DNA of 64,000 nucleotides from Hyphomicrobiales bacterium (GTDB lineage: Bacteria; Pseudomonadota; Alphaproteobacteria; Rhizobiales; Rhizobiaceae). The stretch covers positions 1 through 64,000 of the forward strand of contig UBMP01000005.1 in NCBI GenBank assembly GCA_900466575.1, written 5' to 3'. Position numbers and translations under genes: made by a program. Within the stretch, counting starts at the first letter, position 1, and the number at the start of each line of letters is the position of its first letter. Of the stretch, positions 37,443-46,672 are shown in pieces. The notes beneath the pieces were generated by a model. It saw nothing but the letters and a program-made list of their open reading frames with translations, had not been told where the DNA came from and made no database searches.

Positions 37443-37868
37443 CTAAAGCCCGAAATCCACGCCGGCTTTATTGGCGGTCGCCAACGCCGCCTCGCAGGTA
37501 TCGATTTCGCCGGCCACGCCATCGCAGCTCTTCACCGCATTGACGAGAATGCGGGAGTACGCGCCACATGGACCGCCGGGAATGTCGAACTGGCGTACGA
37601 CCGTCCGCCCTTTCTGCAGCCGCCCGAAATTGAGCGCGGTTAGCCGCTCTACGCCGCCGGCCTTGTTGAAGAAGGCGAACTCGAAGGCTGCCTTGGAGAT
37701 TTCTCCCGGCATGTTGTTCGTCAAAAGGAACGTGACACGGCAGCTTTCCTTTGAGTCCGCCAGGGCGTTGAGCTCGATCTTCAGCTCCGGCTTCTCCTGA
37801 GCGACGGCAGCGGCCGGAACAAGTGCAGCAAGAACGATGGCGGTGCAGAGGGGTGGCGAGATTGTCAC
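37443..37868 (-). CDS. Periplasmic protein of unknown function in the haem operon
   Basis: A 141-residue secreted protein. GTG 37868 is preceded by AAAGGAG, and the signal peptide ends near AAAVAQE. The mature part has four cysteines (SCRV, GPCG, SCDG and TCEA), suggesting two disulfides, and strands such as SKAAFEFAFFNKAGG. I recall similar Cys-bearing proteins annotated as hypothetical near rhizobial tonB/hmu genes, but know of no established function. It lies 13 bases after hmuV and 27 bases before tonB, so it is co-transcribed with haem uptake and may act in periplasmic haem handling; that role is inferred from position only. Confidence 0.8.
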   Translation of the reverse strand: MTISPPLCTAIVLAALVPAAAVAQEKPELKIELNALADSKESCRVTFLLTNNMPGEISKAAFEFAFFNKAGGVERLTALNFGRLQKGRTVVRQFDIPGGPCGAYSRILVNAVKSCDGVAGEIDTCEAALATANKAGVDFGL

Positions 37869-37881
37869 GAGAAAACTCCTT

Positions 37882-38697
37882 TCACTCGGCCGCAAACGCA
37901 AGCGCCGGCCGGGCCAGGGCCGATTGCGGCAGGACGAAAACCCCGCGCTCGGGGATCATGTTGGGATGAAGGGGGCAGGCGAAGACATGCGCCAGCGTTT
38001 CGGGTTGCAGCACGGCCTCCGGCCTCCCGGCGGTGACCACCCGCCCTGATTTCATGAGTACGACATGATCGCCGTACATGGCGCTGAGGTTGAGATCGTG
38101 CATCACGGCGATCACCCCGCCGCCGGCGCGGGCATAGTCCCGCGCTAGGTCCATCAGCGCGATCTGGTGGCGGATATCGAGGCTCGCCACCGGCTCATCC
38201 ATGATCAGCCAGCGCGGCCCCGTGTCGCTCACCGGCTCCCATATCTGACAAAGCACGCGCGCAAGCTGAACTCGCTGACGCTCGCCGCCCGACAGGGTGT
38301 GAATGCGCCGGGCGCCAAAACCGGCAAGGCCCACGCGCTCCAATGCCGCCTCGATCAACGAAGCGGGATTCGCCGCACGCGTTGCTCCGGCCGCAAGGCC
38401 AAGGCCAATCACGTCCGCGACCGTAAAGGGAAAGGCAACCGTGGTCTCCTGCGCCAACACCGCACGCTGTGCCGCCAGCTGCCATCCCTTGTAGGTGCGC
38501 AGGTCGCGCCCGTTGACAGACACTGCCCCTGAAGAGGCAATCTCGCCGGAAATGGCCTTGACCAGCGTCGATTTGCCCGAACCGTTCGGGCCAGCGACGA
38601 TCGTGACTTCGCCGGCATTTGCGACGAAATCCACACCATGCAGGACGGCGTTCGCCCCATAGCGAACGACGATACCCGTGGCGGAAACCGTGCTCAT
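37882..38697 (-). CDS. hmuV: Haem ABC importer, ATP-binding protein HmuV
   Basis: A 271-residue ATPase with Walker A GPNGSGKST, signature LSGGERQR and Walker B WLIMDEPVASLD, in the BtuD/FhuC/HmuV branch. ATG 38697 has GGAGG upstream. It follows hmuU by 11 bases and powers haem entry through HmuU. Confidence 0.95.
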   Translation of the reverse strand: MSTVSATGIVVRYGANAVLHGVDFVANAGEVTIVAGPNGSGKSTLVKAISGEIASSGAVSVNGRDLRTYKGWQLAAQRAVLAQETTVAFPFTVADVIGLGLAAGATRAANPASLIEAALERVGLAGFGARRIHTLSGGERQRVQLARVLCQIWEPVSDTGPRWLIMDEPVASLDIRHQIALMDLARDYARAGGGVIAVMHDLNLSAMYGDHVVLMKSGRVVTAGRPEAVLQPETLAHVFACPLHPNMIPERGVFVLPQSALARPALAFAAE

Positions 38698-38708
38698 CGG
38701 AACCTCCT

Positions 38709-39800
38709 TTAGAGATCGAGGATGCTGCGGCGGCGGAGCAGCAGCCACAGGAAAAAGGGCGCGCCGGCCAGCGCCGTGACGATGCCGATCGGAAGTTCAG
38801 CAGGCGCAGCGACCGTCCGCGCAACGGCATCGGCCAGAACCAGCAGCGCGCCACCCAACAGCGCCGAGGCCGGCAGCAGGACGCGATGGTCCGGCCCGAT
38901 CGCCAGTCTCAGAACATGCGGAACGACGATGCCGACAAAGCCGATGCCACCGCTGACGGCCACCGACGCGCCGGTCATGGCGGCAACAATCACGATGGCC
39001 GTGCGCTTCAGCCGCTCGACGGATATCCCCATGTGCCAGGCCGCCGCCTCGCCAAGAGCCAGTGCATTCAGCCCTCGTGACATGAAGGGCAAGGCGCAAA
39101 ACGAGGCTGTGACGACGACCGCGAGGGTGGCGATCTTCTGCCATGTCGCCCCGCCCAGCGAACCCATGCCCCAGAACGTCAGATCGCGAAGCTGCTTGTC
39201 ATCGGCCATATAGACGAGGAGGCCGGTCGCCGCGCCTGAGAGCGCGCCCAGTGCGATACCGGCCAGCAGCATGGTGGCGATCGAGGTTCGCCCGAGCCGC
39301 GTTGAAAGGCTGTAGAGGACAATCGTCGTGAAAAGCCCCCCACCGAAGGCCGCCACGGGCAGTGCCGCATAGCCGAACGCGCCAGTCAGTGGCAGAGCAA
39401 GGCTCCCCCCCAGCACGATCATCGCCGCAGCGCCTAGGCCCGCACCGGCAGAAACGCCGGCCAGACCGGGATCAGCCAGAGGATTGCGGAAAATCCCCTG
39501 CATGACTGCACCCGAAACCGCAAGCGCCGCACCCACGAGCAAGCCCAGGACCACGCGCGGCAGTCGAATGGCTTCGATAATGAGGAGATCACGCGGCAAG
39601 ATCGCATCCGCCGGCGCAAGTCCCGTCCAATGCATCGCGACGGCAAAGGCCGACGCATTGGATGCGCCGGCCGTCAGCGAGATGCCCGCCGCCACGACGA
39701 CCCCGACAATGAGAGCCGCGATGACCATCTGGGGCACGGCGGCGCGCAGCGGTTTTGCGGCCTGCATTGCGGGTTCCTCAACAACGGTCGTCGCGGCCAT
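38709..39800 (-). CDS. hmuU: Haem ABC importer, permease HmuU
   Basis: A 363-residue FecCD-family permease with about nine or ten helices. It shows RLPRVVLGLLVGAALAVSGAV, NPLADPGLAGVSAGAGLGA and the C-terminal GFVGIVVPHVLRL that contacts the ATPase. ATG 39800 suits the ribosome site GGGAG better than the upstream GTG at 39806. It is nearly contiguous with hmuT. Confidence 0.95.
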   Translation of the reverse strand: MAATTVVEEPAMQAAKPLRAAVPQMVIAALIVGVVVAAGISLTAGASNASAFAVAMHWTGLAPADAILPRDLLIIEAIRLPRVVLGLLVGAALAVSGAVMQGIFRNPLADPGLAGVSAGAGLGAAAMIVLGGSLALPLTGAFGYAALPVAAFGGGLFTTIVLYSLSTRLGRTSIATMLLAGIALGALSGAATGLLVYMADDKQLRDLTFWGMGSLGGATWQKIATLAVVVTASFCALPFMSRGLNALALGEAAAWHMGISVERLKRTAIVIVAAMTGASVAVSGGIGFVGIVVPHVLRLAIGPDHRVLLPASALLGGALLVLADAVARTVAAPAELPIGIVTALAGAPFFLWLLLRRRSILDL

Positions 39801-39802
39801 GG

Positions 39803-40684
39803 TCACTCTCCCGGCTTGCGGTTGCTGTAAAGCGCCTCGTGCAGGGCGACGATCGCGTCGGCCGTGCGCGGCCCAAAGCCGAGCAGGTACATGCCATCCA
39901 TCCTGACGATGCGGTTCGCCTTCCCGGCCGGCGTTTCGGCAATTGCCGGCAGGGCCAGAACCTCGTCATCGCTTGCGGCGTGATCGCCCGCACCCGTCAT
40001 CATCAGAATGACATCGGGCGCAGCGGCAATAACCGCCTCGTCGCTGATCGGCTTGTATCCCTCAACGCCGGAAAACACATTTTCAGCACCGGCCATCGTG
40101 ATGATGCCATCGGCCTGTGTGTGCCCGCCGCCCGCCATCAGGCGCCCCTCCCGTGGAGACAGCACGAAGAGGACACGCGACTTCCTGTCCTTTGTCGCCG
40201 AAAGGGCCACGGCCTTGCCGAGCGCAGCATCCACTTTTGCCGCCAGCGCCTTCGACTTTTCCTGGACACCCAGCGCCGCCCCAACCGCATCGATCTTGTT
40301 GACGATGGCCTTATGATCGAAGCCTTCGGGAATCGTCACAATGGGGACCCCAGCCGCTTTGAGCGCATCCAGCGCCGGGGGCGGTCCTGCACCGTCAAGC
40401 ATCAGGATCAGGTCAGGATTGAGCGACAGAACGCCTTCGGGAGAAAGCGCGCGAATATAGCCCGTATCCGGCAATTTCAGCGCCTCTGGAGGATAGACGC
40501 TGGTCGAGTCGCGTCCGACCAGCCGCCCCTCTTCGCCGAGCGCATAGACGATCTCGGTCACGGACCCGCCGATCGCAACAATCCGGCTCGCCTTCACCTC
40601 AGCCGCCATAGCTGGGGCGGAGACGAAAACGCCCATGACGCAGGCGGCTACCCAGATAGAAAATGCGCGCGCGAACCGACGCAT
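39803..40684 (-). CDS. hmuT: Haem ABC importer, periplasmic binding protein HmuT
   Basis: A 293-residue haemin-binding protein with a signal peptide ending APAMAAE. Characteristic segments are RIVAIGGSVTEIVYALGE (N-terminal lobe), the VGRDSTSVYPPEA loop with the likely haem-ligand Tyr, and ALYSNRKPGE at the end. Its start shares one base with the hmuS stop (TGATG). Confidence 0.94.
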   Translation of the reverse strand: MRRFARAFSIWVAACVMGVFVSAPAMAAEVKASRIVAIGGSVTEIVYALGEEGRLVGRDSTSVYPPEALKLPDTGYIRALSPEGVLSLNPDLILMLDGAGPPPALDALKAAGVPIVTIPEGFDHKAIVNKIDAVGAALGVQEKSKALAAKVDAALGKAVALSATKDRKSRVLFVLSPREGRLMAGGGHTQADGIITMAGAENVFSGVEGYKPISDEAVIAAAPDVILMMTGAGDHAASDDEVLALPAIAETPAGKANRIVRMDGMYLLGFGPRTADAIVALHEALYSNRKPGE

Positions 40685-41736
40685 CACGCAGCCTGCGAGG
40701 TGCTGCTGACAGGAAGGCTCTCGACAAGCGAACGCCAGGCGCCTCGCTCATCCTGACCTTCGATGCGCTTGCCGAAGAACTGGATGATCAGCTCGCCGTT
40801 CCCGTCAAACGCCTCTACAGAGGTGACATGGCCCTTATCCACCGGCTTGCGAACCGCCCAGACCTCGGCAATGCGGTCCTGACGCAGGTGCAGATGGAAG
40901 GTCTCGTCCATGACATTGAGCCAGGGGCCCATCGTCGCAATGCGCTGAACCGGTCCGGAGTGGATCTGGATGCAGCCTCGATTGCCGACAAAACACATGA
41001 TCGGCAACGCCACGGCAGCCGATCCCTCCAGCAGCGGCAGGACCGCTGCGCGGTCGAGTTTCCACGCATAGTCGGACCCAATGCTGGAAACAGCCTTGTG
41101 CCGCGAGAGCTTCAGCGTGTTGAGGATGCCGGGGAACTGGTGCGTGTCCGTCATGGCGGACCAGCGTGTCTTCAGCTCTTCCAGCGGAACATCGAGATCG
41201 TTCTCGAAGCGGTCCGCCTGAGCCGGCGTGATGGCAAGCGGTGAGGCGTCGTCTTTAAGCGCCAGCTCAAGGGCGAGCTTCTTCCAAGCCTCGACATTGC
41301 TATCGGCGCGAAGGTGTATCTTGTGCAGCGCCTCGCCATGGACGTCGAAGAACTGGAAGCTGCGCTTCACGCTTTCGCCCGTATCATTTTCGACCGCGAA
41401 ACCGTAGGCCCAGTGGCGGGGGAACATCCGCATGTCGATCTGAGCGCCCAGCATCATGGATGCGTGCTTGCCCGCGCGGAAATTATCGTAGATGCCGATC
41501 TTCTCATGCACCGCATTTTCGTTGCGGGTCAGGGCCGTAACAGGCCCGAGCTCCTCGATCCGAGGGAAAACGCGTGCAAAATCCGTCGTAATGCGAAACA
41601 CGCCATGCCCAACCCATGCATCGACATATTCCGCTTCGGAAATGCCGAGTGACGCCGCGAGTTCGCGTTCACGCATCTTCGGATTATCAATCTTCGCTTG
41701 CCGGATTGCTGCCGCGTTCGGTCGTGCCCCAGTCAT
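40684..41736 (-). CDS. hmuS: Haem-degrading / haemin transport factor HmuS
   Basis: A 350-residue cytoplasmic protein of the HemS/ChuX-like duplicated fold. The two structural repeats are apparent from related helical starts and strands (AAIRQAKIDNPKMRERELAASLG; later ELKTRWSAMTDTHQFPGIL). The His in LKLSRHKAVSS corresponds to the proximal haem ligand region. It accepts imported haem for storage or iron release. ATG 41736 is preferred over GTG 41751. Confidence 0.93.
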   Translation of the reverse strand: MTGARPNAAAIRQAKIDNPKMRERELAASLGISEAEYVDAWVGHGVFRITTDFARVFPRIEELGPVTALTRNENAVHEKIGIYDNFRAGKHASMMLGAQIDMRMFPRHWAYGFAVENDTGESVKRSFQFFDVHGEALHKIHLRADSNVEAWKKLALELALKDDASPLAITPAQADRFENDLDVPLEELKTRWSAMTDTHQFPGILNTLKLSRHKAVSSIGSDYAWKLDRAAVLPLLEGSAAVALPIMCFVGNRGCIQIHSGPVQRIATMGPWLNVMDETFHLHLRQDRIAEVWAVRKPVDKGHVTSVEAFDGNGELIIQFFGKRIEGQDERGAWRSLVESLPVSSTSQAA

Positions 41737-41747
41737 CAATGCCTCTC

Positions 41748-41960
41748 TCACTTGTTGAGGATAAGCTTGCCCTGACGGGTAATGCGCAGCCGATAGATCT
41801 CGCCGTTATGCTCGATATGGATCTCACGCGCGCCATGAAACAGTACAGCGGTGGAATAGGCTGTCGTTCTCTGCGGCGTCGCGTTGTGATCGTCGCGCTC
41901 GGAGATAATCTTGTCTCTGTGCATTGCCTGGGCTTGCTTTTCCGTAGGCCTGGCTGGCAT
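41748..41960 (-). CDS. hmuP: Haemin uptake protein HemP/HmuP
   Basis: A 70-residue protein whose C-terminal half ([22 protein letters not shown]) is the HemP domain. In Bradyrhizobium, HmuP is needed for expression of the haem receptor gene, so it may act here on the divergent hmuR promoter. It is the first gene of the minus-strand haem operon; hmuS starts just after it. The exact start is uncertain because ribosome sites are weak; ATG 41924 is an alternative. Confidence 0.9.
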   Translation of the reverse strand: MPARPTEKQAQAMHRDKIISERDDHNATPQRTTAYSTAVLFHGAREIHIEHNGEIYRLRITRQGKLILNK

Positions 41961-41993
41961 CGAGCTGGCTGGGCGCGTCCTTTCTTGAATACT

Positions 41994-42008
41994 TGACTCC
42001 TATAGTCA
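41994..42008. promoter_or_regulatory. Iron-responsive operator (IRO, TGA-N9-TCA), site 1
   Basis: TGACTCCTATAGTCA is a match to the TGA-N9-TCA motif described for the rhizobial iron repressor RirA, with additional symmetry inside. It lies 34 bases from the hmuP start and ~105 bases from hmuR. Confidence 0.75.
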
Positions 42009-42031
42009 TATTAATTACACGGCGCAATACA

Positions 42032-42046
42032 TGACTGCAAAAATCA
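42032..42046. promoter_or_regulatory. Iron-responsive operator (IRO, TGA-N9-TCA), site 2
   Basis: TGACTGCAAAAATCA is a second TGA-N9-TCA match in the same divergent promoter, 68 bases before hmuR. Two sites in a 153-base region support RirA-type control of both directions. Confidence 0.65.
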
Positions 42047-42113
42047 TGTTTGTTTTATCCGCCAGCCAGCCTCCTCCGCAAGCCAGCGCTCACACTTGTA
42101 AGGAGAGAGTTTC

Positions 42114-44240
42114 ATGGGGATGCTTCACGACCGAAAGGCATGGTTGCTGGCCTGCGCCGCAATCCTGGCCGCACAGGGTGCAGCCGCGCAGGACGCGGCA
42201 GGCGAGACCGCCGGTAGTACGGACAAGAAGAAGGGGCGCGTCACGCTGCTGGAACGGCTGGTCGTGGGTGCGGGCAAGGAAAAAGTGGCCATCGACACGC
42301 CGCAAGCGGTGACCGTTCTTGATCAGGACGATCTCGATCGCGAGCAGGCCGGCACGATTGGTGATTTCTTCAAAAGCGTGCCGGGCGTGACCATCGTCGG
42401 TTCGGACCGCGTGGCCGGCCAGGCCTTTAACATTCGTGGCATCGGAGCACTGGAGGCTGCAGACGAATCGAAAATCCTGATCAATATCGATGGCGTCAAC
42501 AAATTCTATGAGCAGTACCGCATGGGTTCGCTGTTCACCGAGCCAGAGCTTTACAAGCAGGTGGAAGTGTTGCGCGGCCCTGCCTCATCGACTCTCTATG
42601 GATCGGGCGCACTCGGTGGCACCGTCAATTTTACCACAAAGGACGCCTCCGACTTTCTGGAACCCGGCCAGACGACCGCCATCCGCACCAAGACGAGCTA
42701 TGATTCGAACGGCAATGGCCTGCTCGGGTCGCTCACATGGGCGCAGCGTATGGGCGAGAACACGGAATTCCTGTTTTCAGGCAACTACCGCCAGTCCGAC
42801 AAGATCCAGACGGCAACGGGTCAGAGCATTTCCGGCTCGGATTTCAACTCCTGGTCCGGCCTGGCAAAGGTCACGCATCATTTTGCCGACGATAACGAAC
42901 AGGTGATCCGCCTTTCCTACCAGCAATGGCAGAGCAACCTGAATGACACGGACTATTCGCAGACCGGCACTCTGACATTCGGCACGATTGACCGCGACAC
43001 TTCCGACAAGACCTTCAACTTTTCCTATGAAAACCCGGCAAGCGATAATCCCTGGCTCGACCTGAAATTCTCCTTTGCCTATTCCGACACGTCCGTGGAT
43101 CAGAAAGACGCAAAGCTGCCGCCCAGCATTGCGGCGCTGGCCACCAACGCCCTGTTCCTGCCGTCGAAATATGCCTACAGAACGTTCAGCACGCGGCTCG
43201 AAAATACCATAGAGACTTCGGGCGAAGGCTTCGAGAATCACCTGACCACCGGCATCCAGCTCTCGCATCAGAGCCGTGTCGGCGAGACGACGACCAATGG
43301 CAGCGCCATCTCCTTCCATCCCCAGGGGACCGACGCCCGCATGGGGCTTTATGTGCAGGACGAATTCGTCTGGGCAGACAAACTGACGATCACCCCCGGC
43401 ATTCGCTCCGACTTCGTCTGGCAGTCACCCGACAAGCGAATTGCCGGCGCACGGGATGTCAACGACGTGGCACTTTCGCCGAAAATCGCTGCACTCTACG
43501 ACATCAACGACACGGTTTCCGTCTTCGGCTCGGTCGCTCACACAGAGCGCATGCCGACACTGGATGAACTCTATTCCTGGGCTGCAGGCACCGGAGCCGG
43601 GTCTTATCCGGGTGGGCGCGGACCCAGCCTGACCTTGCAGAAGGAAAAGTCGAACAATTACGAGCTTGGCTTCGCCCTGTCCGGCAACGATCTCGTGCAG
43701 GACGGCGACAGCGCGCAGATGAAATTCACCGCCTTCCACAATAACCTCACCAACATGATCAGCACCAATCCGCTGACCACCAGCAACACCGCCGTGCCCT
43801 ATTATGTGAATATCGGCAAGGCGCTGATCCGTGGCATCGAGGTCGAGGCGGCCTACGATTCCGACCATGTCTTTGCCTCTGCCGCCTGGAGCATGATGGT
43901 GGGGACGGACCTTGTGAACCACAAGGCCCTGACCACCATCCCGGCCAACAGCGTCAGCGCGACGCTCGGCGGCCGCCTGCCGGAGAAGAACCTCGAATTC
44001 GGCTGGAACGCCTTCTTCGCCGCTCCGATCATCACCGGTGCGACAACCGGACCATTCCGCGCCTATCAGCTGCATGGGGTCTTCCTCGCCTGGAAGCCGG
44101 ACGAAGGCATGCTGAAGGGCCTGGAGTTGCGGGCGGGCATCGACAACCTGTTCAACCAGCCCTACCAGAACAACCTTTCCGGCGACGCCGGCAAGGGGCG
44201 CACGTTCAAGGTCTCGCTCGCCAAGCTCAGCGGCTGGTAA
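42114..44240 (+). CDS. hmuR: TonB-dependent haem/haemoglobin receptor HmuR
   Basis: A 708-residue outer-membrane receptor. The signal peptide ends QGAAAQDA, the plug domain includes TVLDQDDLDREQAG and VEVLRGPASSTLYGSGALGG, and the beta barrel ends in KLSGW with a terminal aromatic residue for outer-membrane assembly. The TonB/haemoglobin-receptor family pattern DELYSWAAGTGAG-NYELGF fits HmuR/BhuR. ATG 42114 follows AAGGAGAG. It is divergent from hmuPSTUV and depends on the TonB encoded at 36003. Confidence 0.94.
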   Translation: MGMLHDRKAWLLACAAILAAQGAAAQDAAGETAGSTDKKKGRVTLLERLVVGAGKEKVAIDTPQAVTVLDQDDLDREQAGTIGDFFKSVPGVTIVGSDRVAGQAFNIRGIGALEAADESKILINIDGVNKFYEQYRMGSLFTEPELYKQVEVLRGPASSTLYGSGALGGTVNFTTKDASDFLEPGQTTAIRTKTSYDSNGNGLLGSLTWAQRMGENTEFLFSGNYRQSDKIQTATGQSISGSDFNSWSGLAKVTHHFADDNEQVIRLSYQQWQSNLNDTDYSQTGTLTFGTIDRDTSDKTFNFSYENPASDNPWLDLKFSFAYSDTSVDQKDAKLPPSIAALATNALFLPSKYAYRTFSTRLENTIETSGEGFENHLTTGIQLSHQSRVGETTTNGSAISFHPQGTDARMGLYVQDEFVWADKLTITPGIRSDFVWQSPDKRIAGARDVNDVALSPKIAALYDINDTVSVFGSVAHTERMPTLDELYSWAAGTGAGSYPGGRGPSLTLQKEKSNNYELGFALSGNDLVQDGDSAQMKFTAFHNNLTNMISTNPLTTSNTAVPYYVNIGKALIRGIEVEAAYDSDHVFASAAWSMMVGTDLVNHKALTTIPANSVSATLGGRLPEKNLEFGWNAFFAAPIITGATTGPFRAYQLHGVFLAWKPDEGMLKGLELRAGIDNLFNQPYQNNLSGDAGKGRTFKVSLAKLSGW

Positions 44241-44260
44241 GGAGAACAGAAGCATCGGAG

Positions 44261-44298
44261 ATGCGTGTCGGGATCGGGTATACGATCCCGACGCACAT
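44261..44298 (+). terminator. Hairpin downstream of hmuR
   Basis: Arms 44261-44276 and 44283-44298 pair over 16 positions with two mismatches around a six-base loop, 20 bases after the hmuR stop. It lacks a clear T-run, so termination efficiency is uncertain. Confidence 0.55.
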
Positions 44299-44453
44299 CA
44301 GTCTCTTCACCGATGCAAAGGCGCTGCCGCGCCTCGACCATAACGCTCACAAGGTCCCCTGAAACGTCCCACTCCTAACGAAAGGAGAGGGAACCGGGCA
44401 CGTCTGCAGGCACGCGGAGTGGCAACATGATATCTTGTGCACCCCTGATATGT

Positions 44454-44463
44454 ATGTATACAT
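44454..44463. promoter_or_regulatory. TGTATACA operator candidate, site A (importer)
   Basis: ATGTATACAT, a perfect 10-base palindrome, 114 bases before the binding-protein start codon. The same decamer occurs before the O-demethylase and MetF-like genes, and its 8-base core before the GntR gene. Confidence 0.6.
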
Positions 44464-44576
44464 TAACGGCCATCATGGATTGATTGCGGAAGGAAAGAGC
44501 TTGGAGGAGCGCGCTTTCCGTTACGGATTTACCGTCTGCGATCAACGTGTCGGAACGAGTAACGGGAGGAATGCAC

Positions 44577-45746
44577 ATGATCACGAGACGTCATTTCATG
44601 GCGAGCGCAGCGGCGATCGCCATGCTTTCGGTCGCAGCGCCGTCTTTTGCTGCGGACACGGTCAAGATCGGCCTGATCCTGCCGATGACAGGTCCGTTCG
44701 CCTCAACCGGCCGGCAAGTGGAAGCTGGCGTCCGTGCATACATGGCGCTGAATGGCGACACCGCCGGCGGCAAGAAGGTCGAGATCGTGCTGCGCGATGA
44801 TGCGGGAACTGCCGATCAGACCCGCCGTATCGCACAGGAACTTGTCGTCAACGACAAGGTGTCGATGCTGATGGGCTTCGGCCTGACGCCGCTCGCCATG
44901 GCGGTCGCCCCCGTCATCAGCCAGGCGAAGGTCCCCGCAATCATCACGTCTGCCACCACGTCGGCCATCATGTCGAAGTCCGACTTTTTCGTCCGCACGT
45001 CGATGGCCGGCCCGCAATCCGCTGTCCCGGTCGCAACATGGGCGGTGCAGAACGGCCTGAAACGCGTCGTGACCCTGGTGACCGATTACGGCCCGGGGCA
45101 CGACATTGAAAAGGGCTTTACCGACCAGTTCAAGAAGGATGGCGGCGAGATTGTCGAAGCTGTACGGGTTCCGCTTCAGAACCCGGATTTCGCCCCCTTC
45201 CTGCAGCGCGTGCGCGATGCAAAGCCGGATGCCGTCTTCGTCTTCGTACCGGCCGGGGTAGGATCGCTGTTCATGAAGCAGTTCGTCGATCGCGGTCTTG
45301 CCGATGCCGGTATCAAGCTGATCGCGACCGGCGATGTCACGGATGACGATTTGCTCGGCGCGATCGGCGATCCGGCCCTTGGTGTCATCACCGGCCACTT
45401 CTATTCCGCCGCCCATGACAGCCCGGAGAACAAGGCCTTTGTCCAACAGGTGAAGGACTCCGCGAAGATGAGGGCGAACTTCATGGCAGTTGGCGGCTTT
45501 GACGCCATGCATCTTGCCTATGCGGCACTTGCCAAGACCAACGGCGACACGGACGGGACAAAACTGATCAATGCGATGAAGGGTATGGAATGGACGAGCC
45601 CGCGTGGCCCGATCTCCATTGATCCGGCAACCCGCGATATCGTGCAGGACATCTACATCCGCAAGGTCGAGAAGAAGGACGGCGAGCTCTACAATGTCGA
45701 GTTCTCGACCTTCAAGAAGATCCACGACCCCTTCGTCGCCAAGTGA
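44577..45746 (+). CDS. HAAT-family ABC importer, periplasmic binding protein (aromatic acid candidate)
   Basis: A 389-residue type I periplasmic binding protein of the Leu/Ile/Val-HAAT class (Peripla_BP_6). The signal peptide carries twin arginines (TRRHFM) and ends PSFAADT. Mature motifs include KIGLILPMTGPFASTGRQ and VTLVTDYGPGHDIEKGF. ATG 44577 has GGGAGGA six bases upstream. Homologues of this class bind branched-chain amino acids, amides or aromatic acids such as vanillate and coumarate; the shared operator and adjacent demethylase genes favour a methoxylated aromatic acid. That ligand is an inference. Confidence 0.88.
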   Translation: MITRRHFMASAAAIAMLSVAAPSFAADTVKIGLILPMTGPFASTGRQVEAGVRAYMALNGDTAGGKKVEIVLRDDAGTADQTRRIAQELVVNDKVSMLMGFGLTPLAMAVAPVISQAKVPAIITSATTSAIMSKSDFFVRTSMAGPQSAVPVATWAVQNGLKRVVTLVTDYGPGHDIEKGFTDQFKKDGGEIVEAVRVPLQNPDFAPFLQRVRDAKPDAVFVFVPAGVGSLFMKQFVDRGLADAGIKLIATGDVTDDDLLGAIGDPALGVITGHFYSAAHDSPENKAFVQQVKDSAKMRANFMAVGGFDAMHLAYAALAKTNGDTDGTKLINAMKGMEWTSPRGPISIDPATRDIVQDIYIRKVEKKDGELYNVEFSTFKKIHDPFVAK

Positions 45747-45814
45747 CCGTGGATCACTGATCTTTCCGAAACCGGCGGAGGGGCATGGCGCCCCCCGCGT
45801 AACCGGGAGAGACC

Positions 45815-46672
45815 ATGCTGACGATCCTGTTCGATGGCGTCGCCTATGGAATGCTGCTCTTCATTCTGGCCTGCGGATTGTCCATCACGCTCGGGCTGAT
45901 GAACTTTGTCAATCTTGCGCATGGCGCGTTTGCCATGGCGGGTGGCTATGTGACCGTCATCCTTATGAACCGCTTCGGCATTTCCTTCTACTGGTGCCTC
46001 CCGGCGGCTTTTTTCGTCACAGCACTGATCGGCGCAGCGCTCGAGGTCACGCTCTACCGCCGGCTTTATCGCGCCTCGCACCTCGATCAGGTGCTGTTTT
46101 CGATCGGTCTCGTCTTCATGGCAATCTCGGCTGCGGACTATTTCATGGGCGGCCAGCAGCAACTCATCAACCTGCCCGCCGAACTGCGTGGCCGCTTTGA
46201 CCTCTTCGGCATCGGCATTGGGCGCAGCAGGCTTTTCGTCATCGTCATCTGTGCGATGCTGACGGTCGCACTGCAACTCGCGCTGACGCGGACCCGCTTC
46301 GGCAGCCAACTTCGCGCGGCCGTCGACGACGGGCGTGTGGCGCGCGGGCTCGGCATCAGTGTCTCTACTATCTTCGTGCTCACCTTCGCGCTCGGTTCGG
46401 GGCTTGCGGGGCTTGGCGGCGCGTTGGGCGCCGATATGCTCGGGCTCGATCCGAATTTTCCGCTGAAATTCCTCATCTACTTCATGATCGTCGTCACTGT
46501 CGGCGGGACGTCGTCGATTACCGGACCCTTTGTCGCGGCCCTCCTCCTTGGCGTCGCGGATGTCGCCGGCAAATATTACCTTCCCCAGGCCGGCGCTTTC
46601 ATCATCTATGCGGTGATGATCCTTGTACTGATCGTCCGGCCCAACGGCCTCTTCAGCCGGGAGGGCCGCTGA
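45815..46672 (+). CDS. HAAT-family ABC importer, LivH-type permease
   Basis: A 285-residue permease with about eight hydrophobic segments. It shows the LivH-like start LFDGVAYGMLLFILACGLSI, the NFVNLAHGAFAMAGGY motif and a C-terminal IVRPNGLFSREGR. It begins 68 bases after the binding-protein gene, and its stop shares one base with the next start (TGATG). Confidence 0.94.
   Translation: MLTILFDGVAYGMLLFILACGLSITLGLMNFVNLAHGAFAMAGGYVTVILMNRFGISFYWCLPAAFFVTALIGAALEVTLYRRLYRASHLDQVLFSIGLVFMAISAADYFMGGQQQLINLPAELRGRFDLFGIGIGRSRLFVIVICAMLTVALQLALTRTRFGSQLRAAVDDGRVARGLGISVSTIFVLTFALGSGLAGLGGALGADMLGLDPNFPLKFLIYFMIVVTVGGTSSITGPFVAALLLGVADVAGKYYLPQAGAFIIYAVMILVLIVRPNGLFSREGR

Larger units (their letters stand above)
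44241..44576. other. 336-base intergenic region between hmuR and the aromatic-type importer
   Basis: It contains a strong hairpin after hmuR (44261-44298) and the operator-like palindrome ATGTATACAT (44454-44463) ahead of the importer. No convincing small gene was seen; the longer open frames over the binding-protein start lack a better ribosome site than ATG 44577. Confidence 0.6.
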
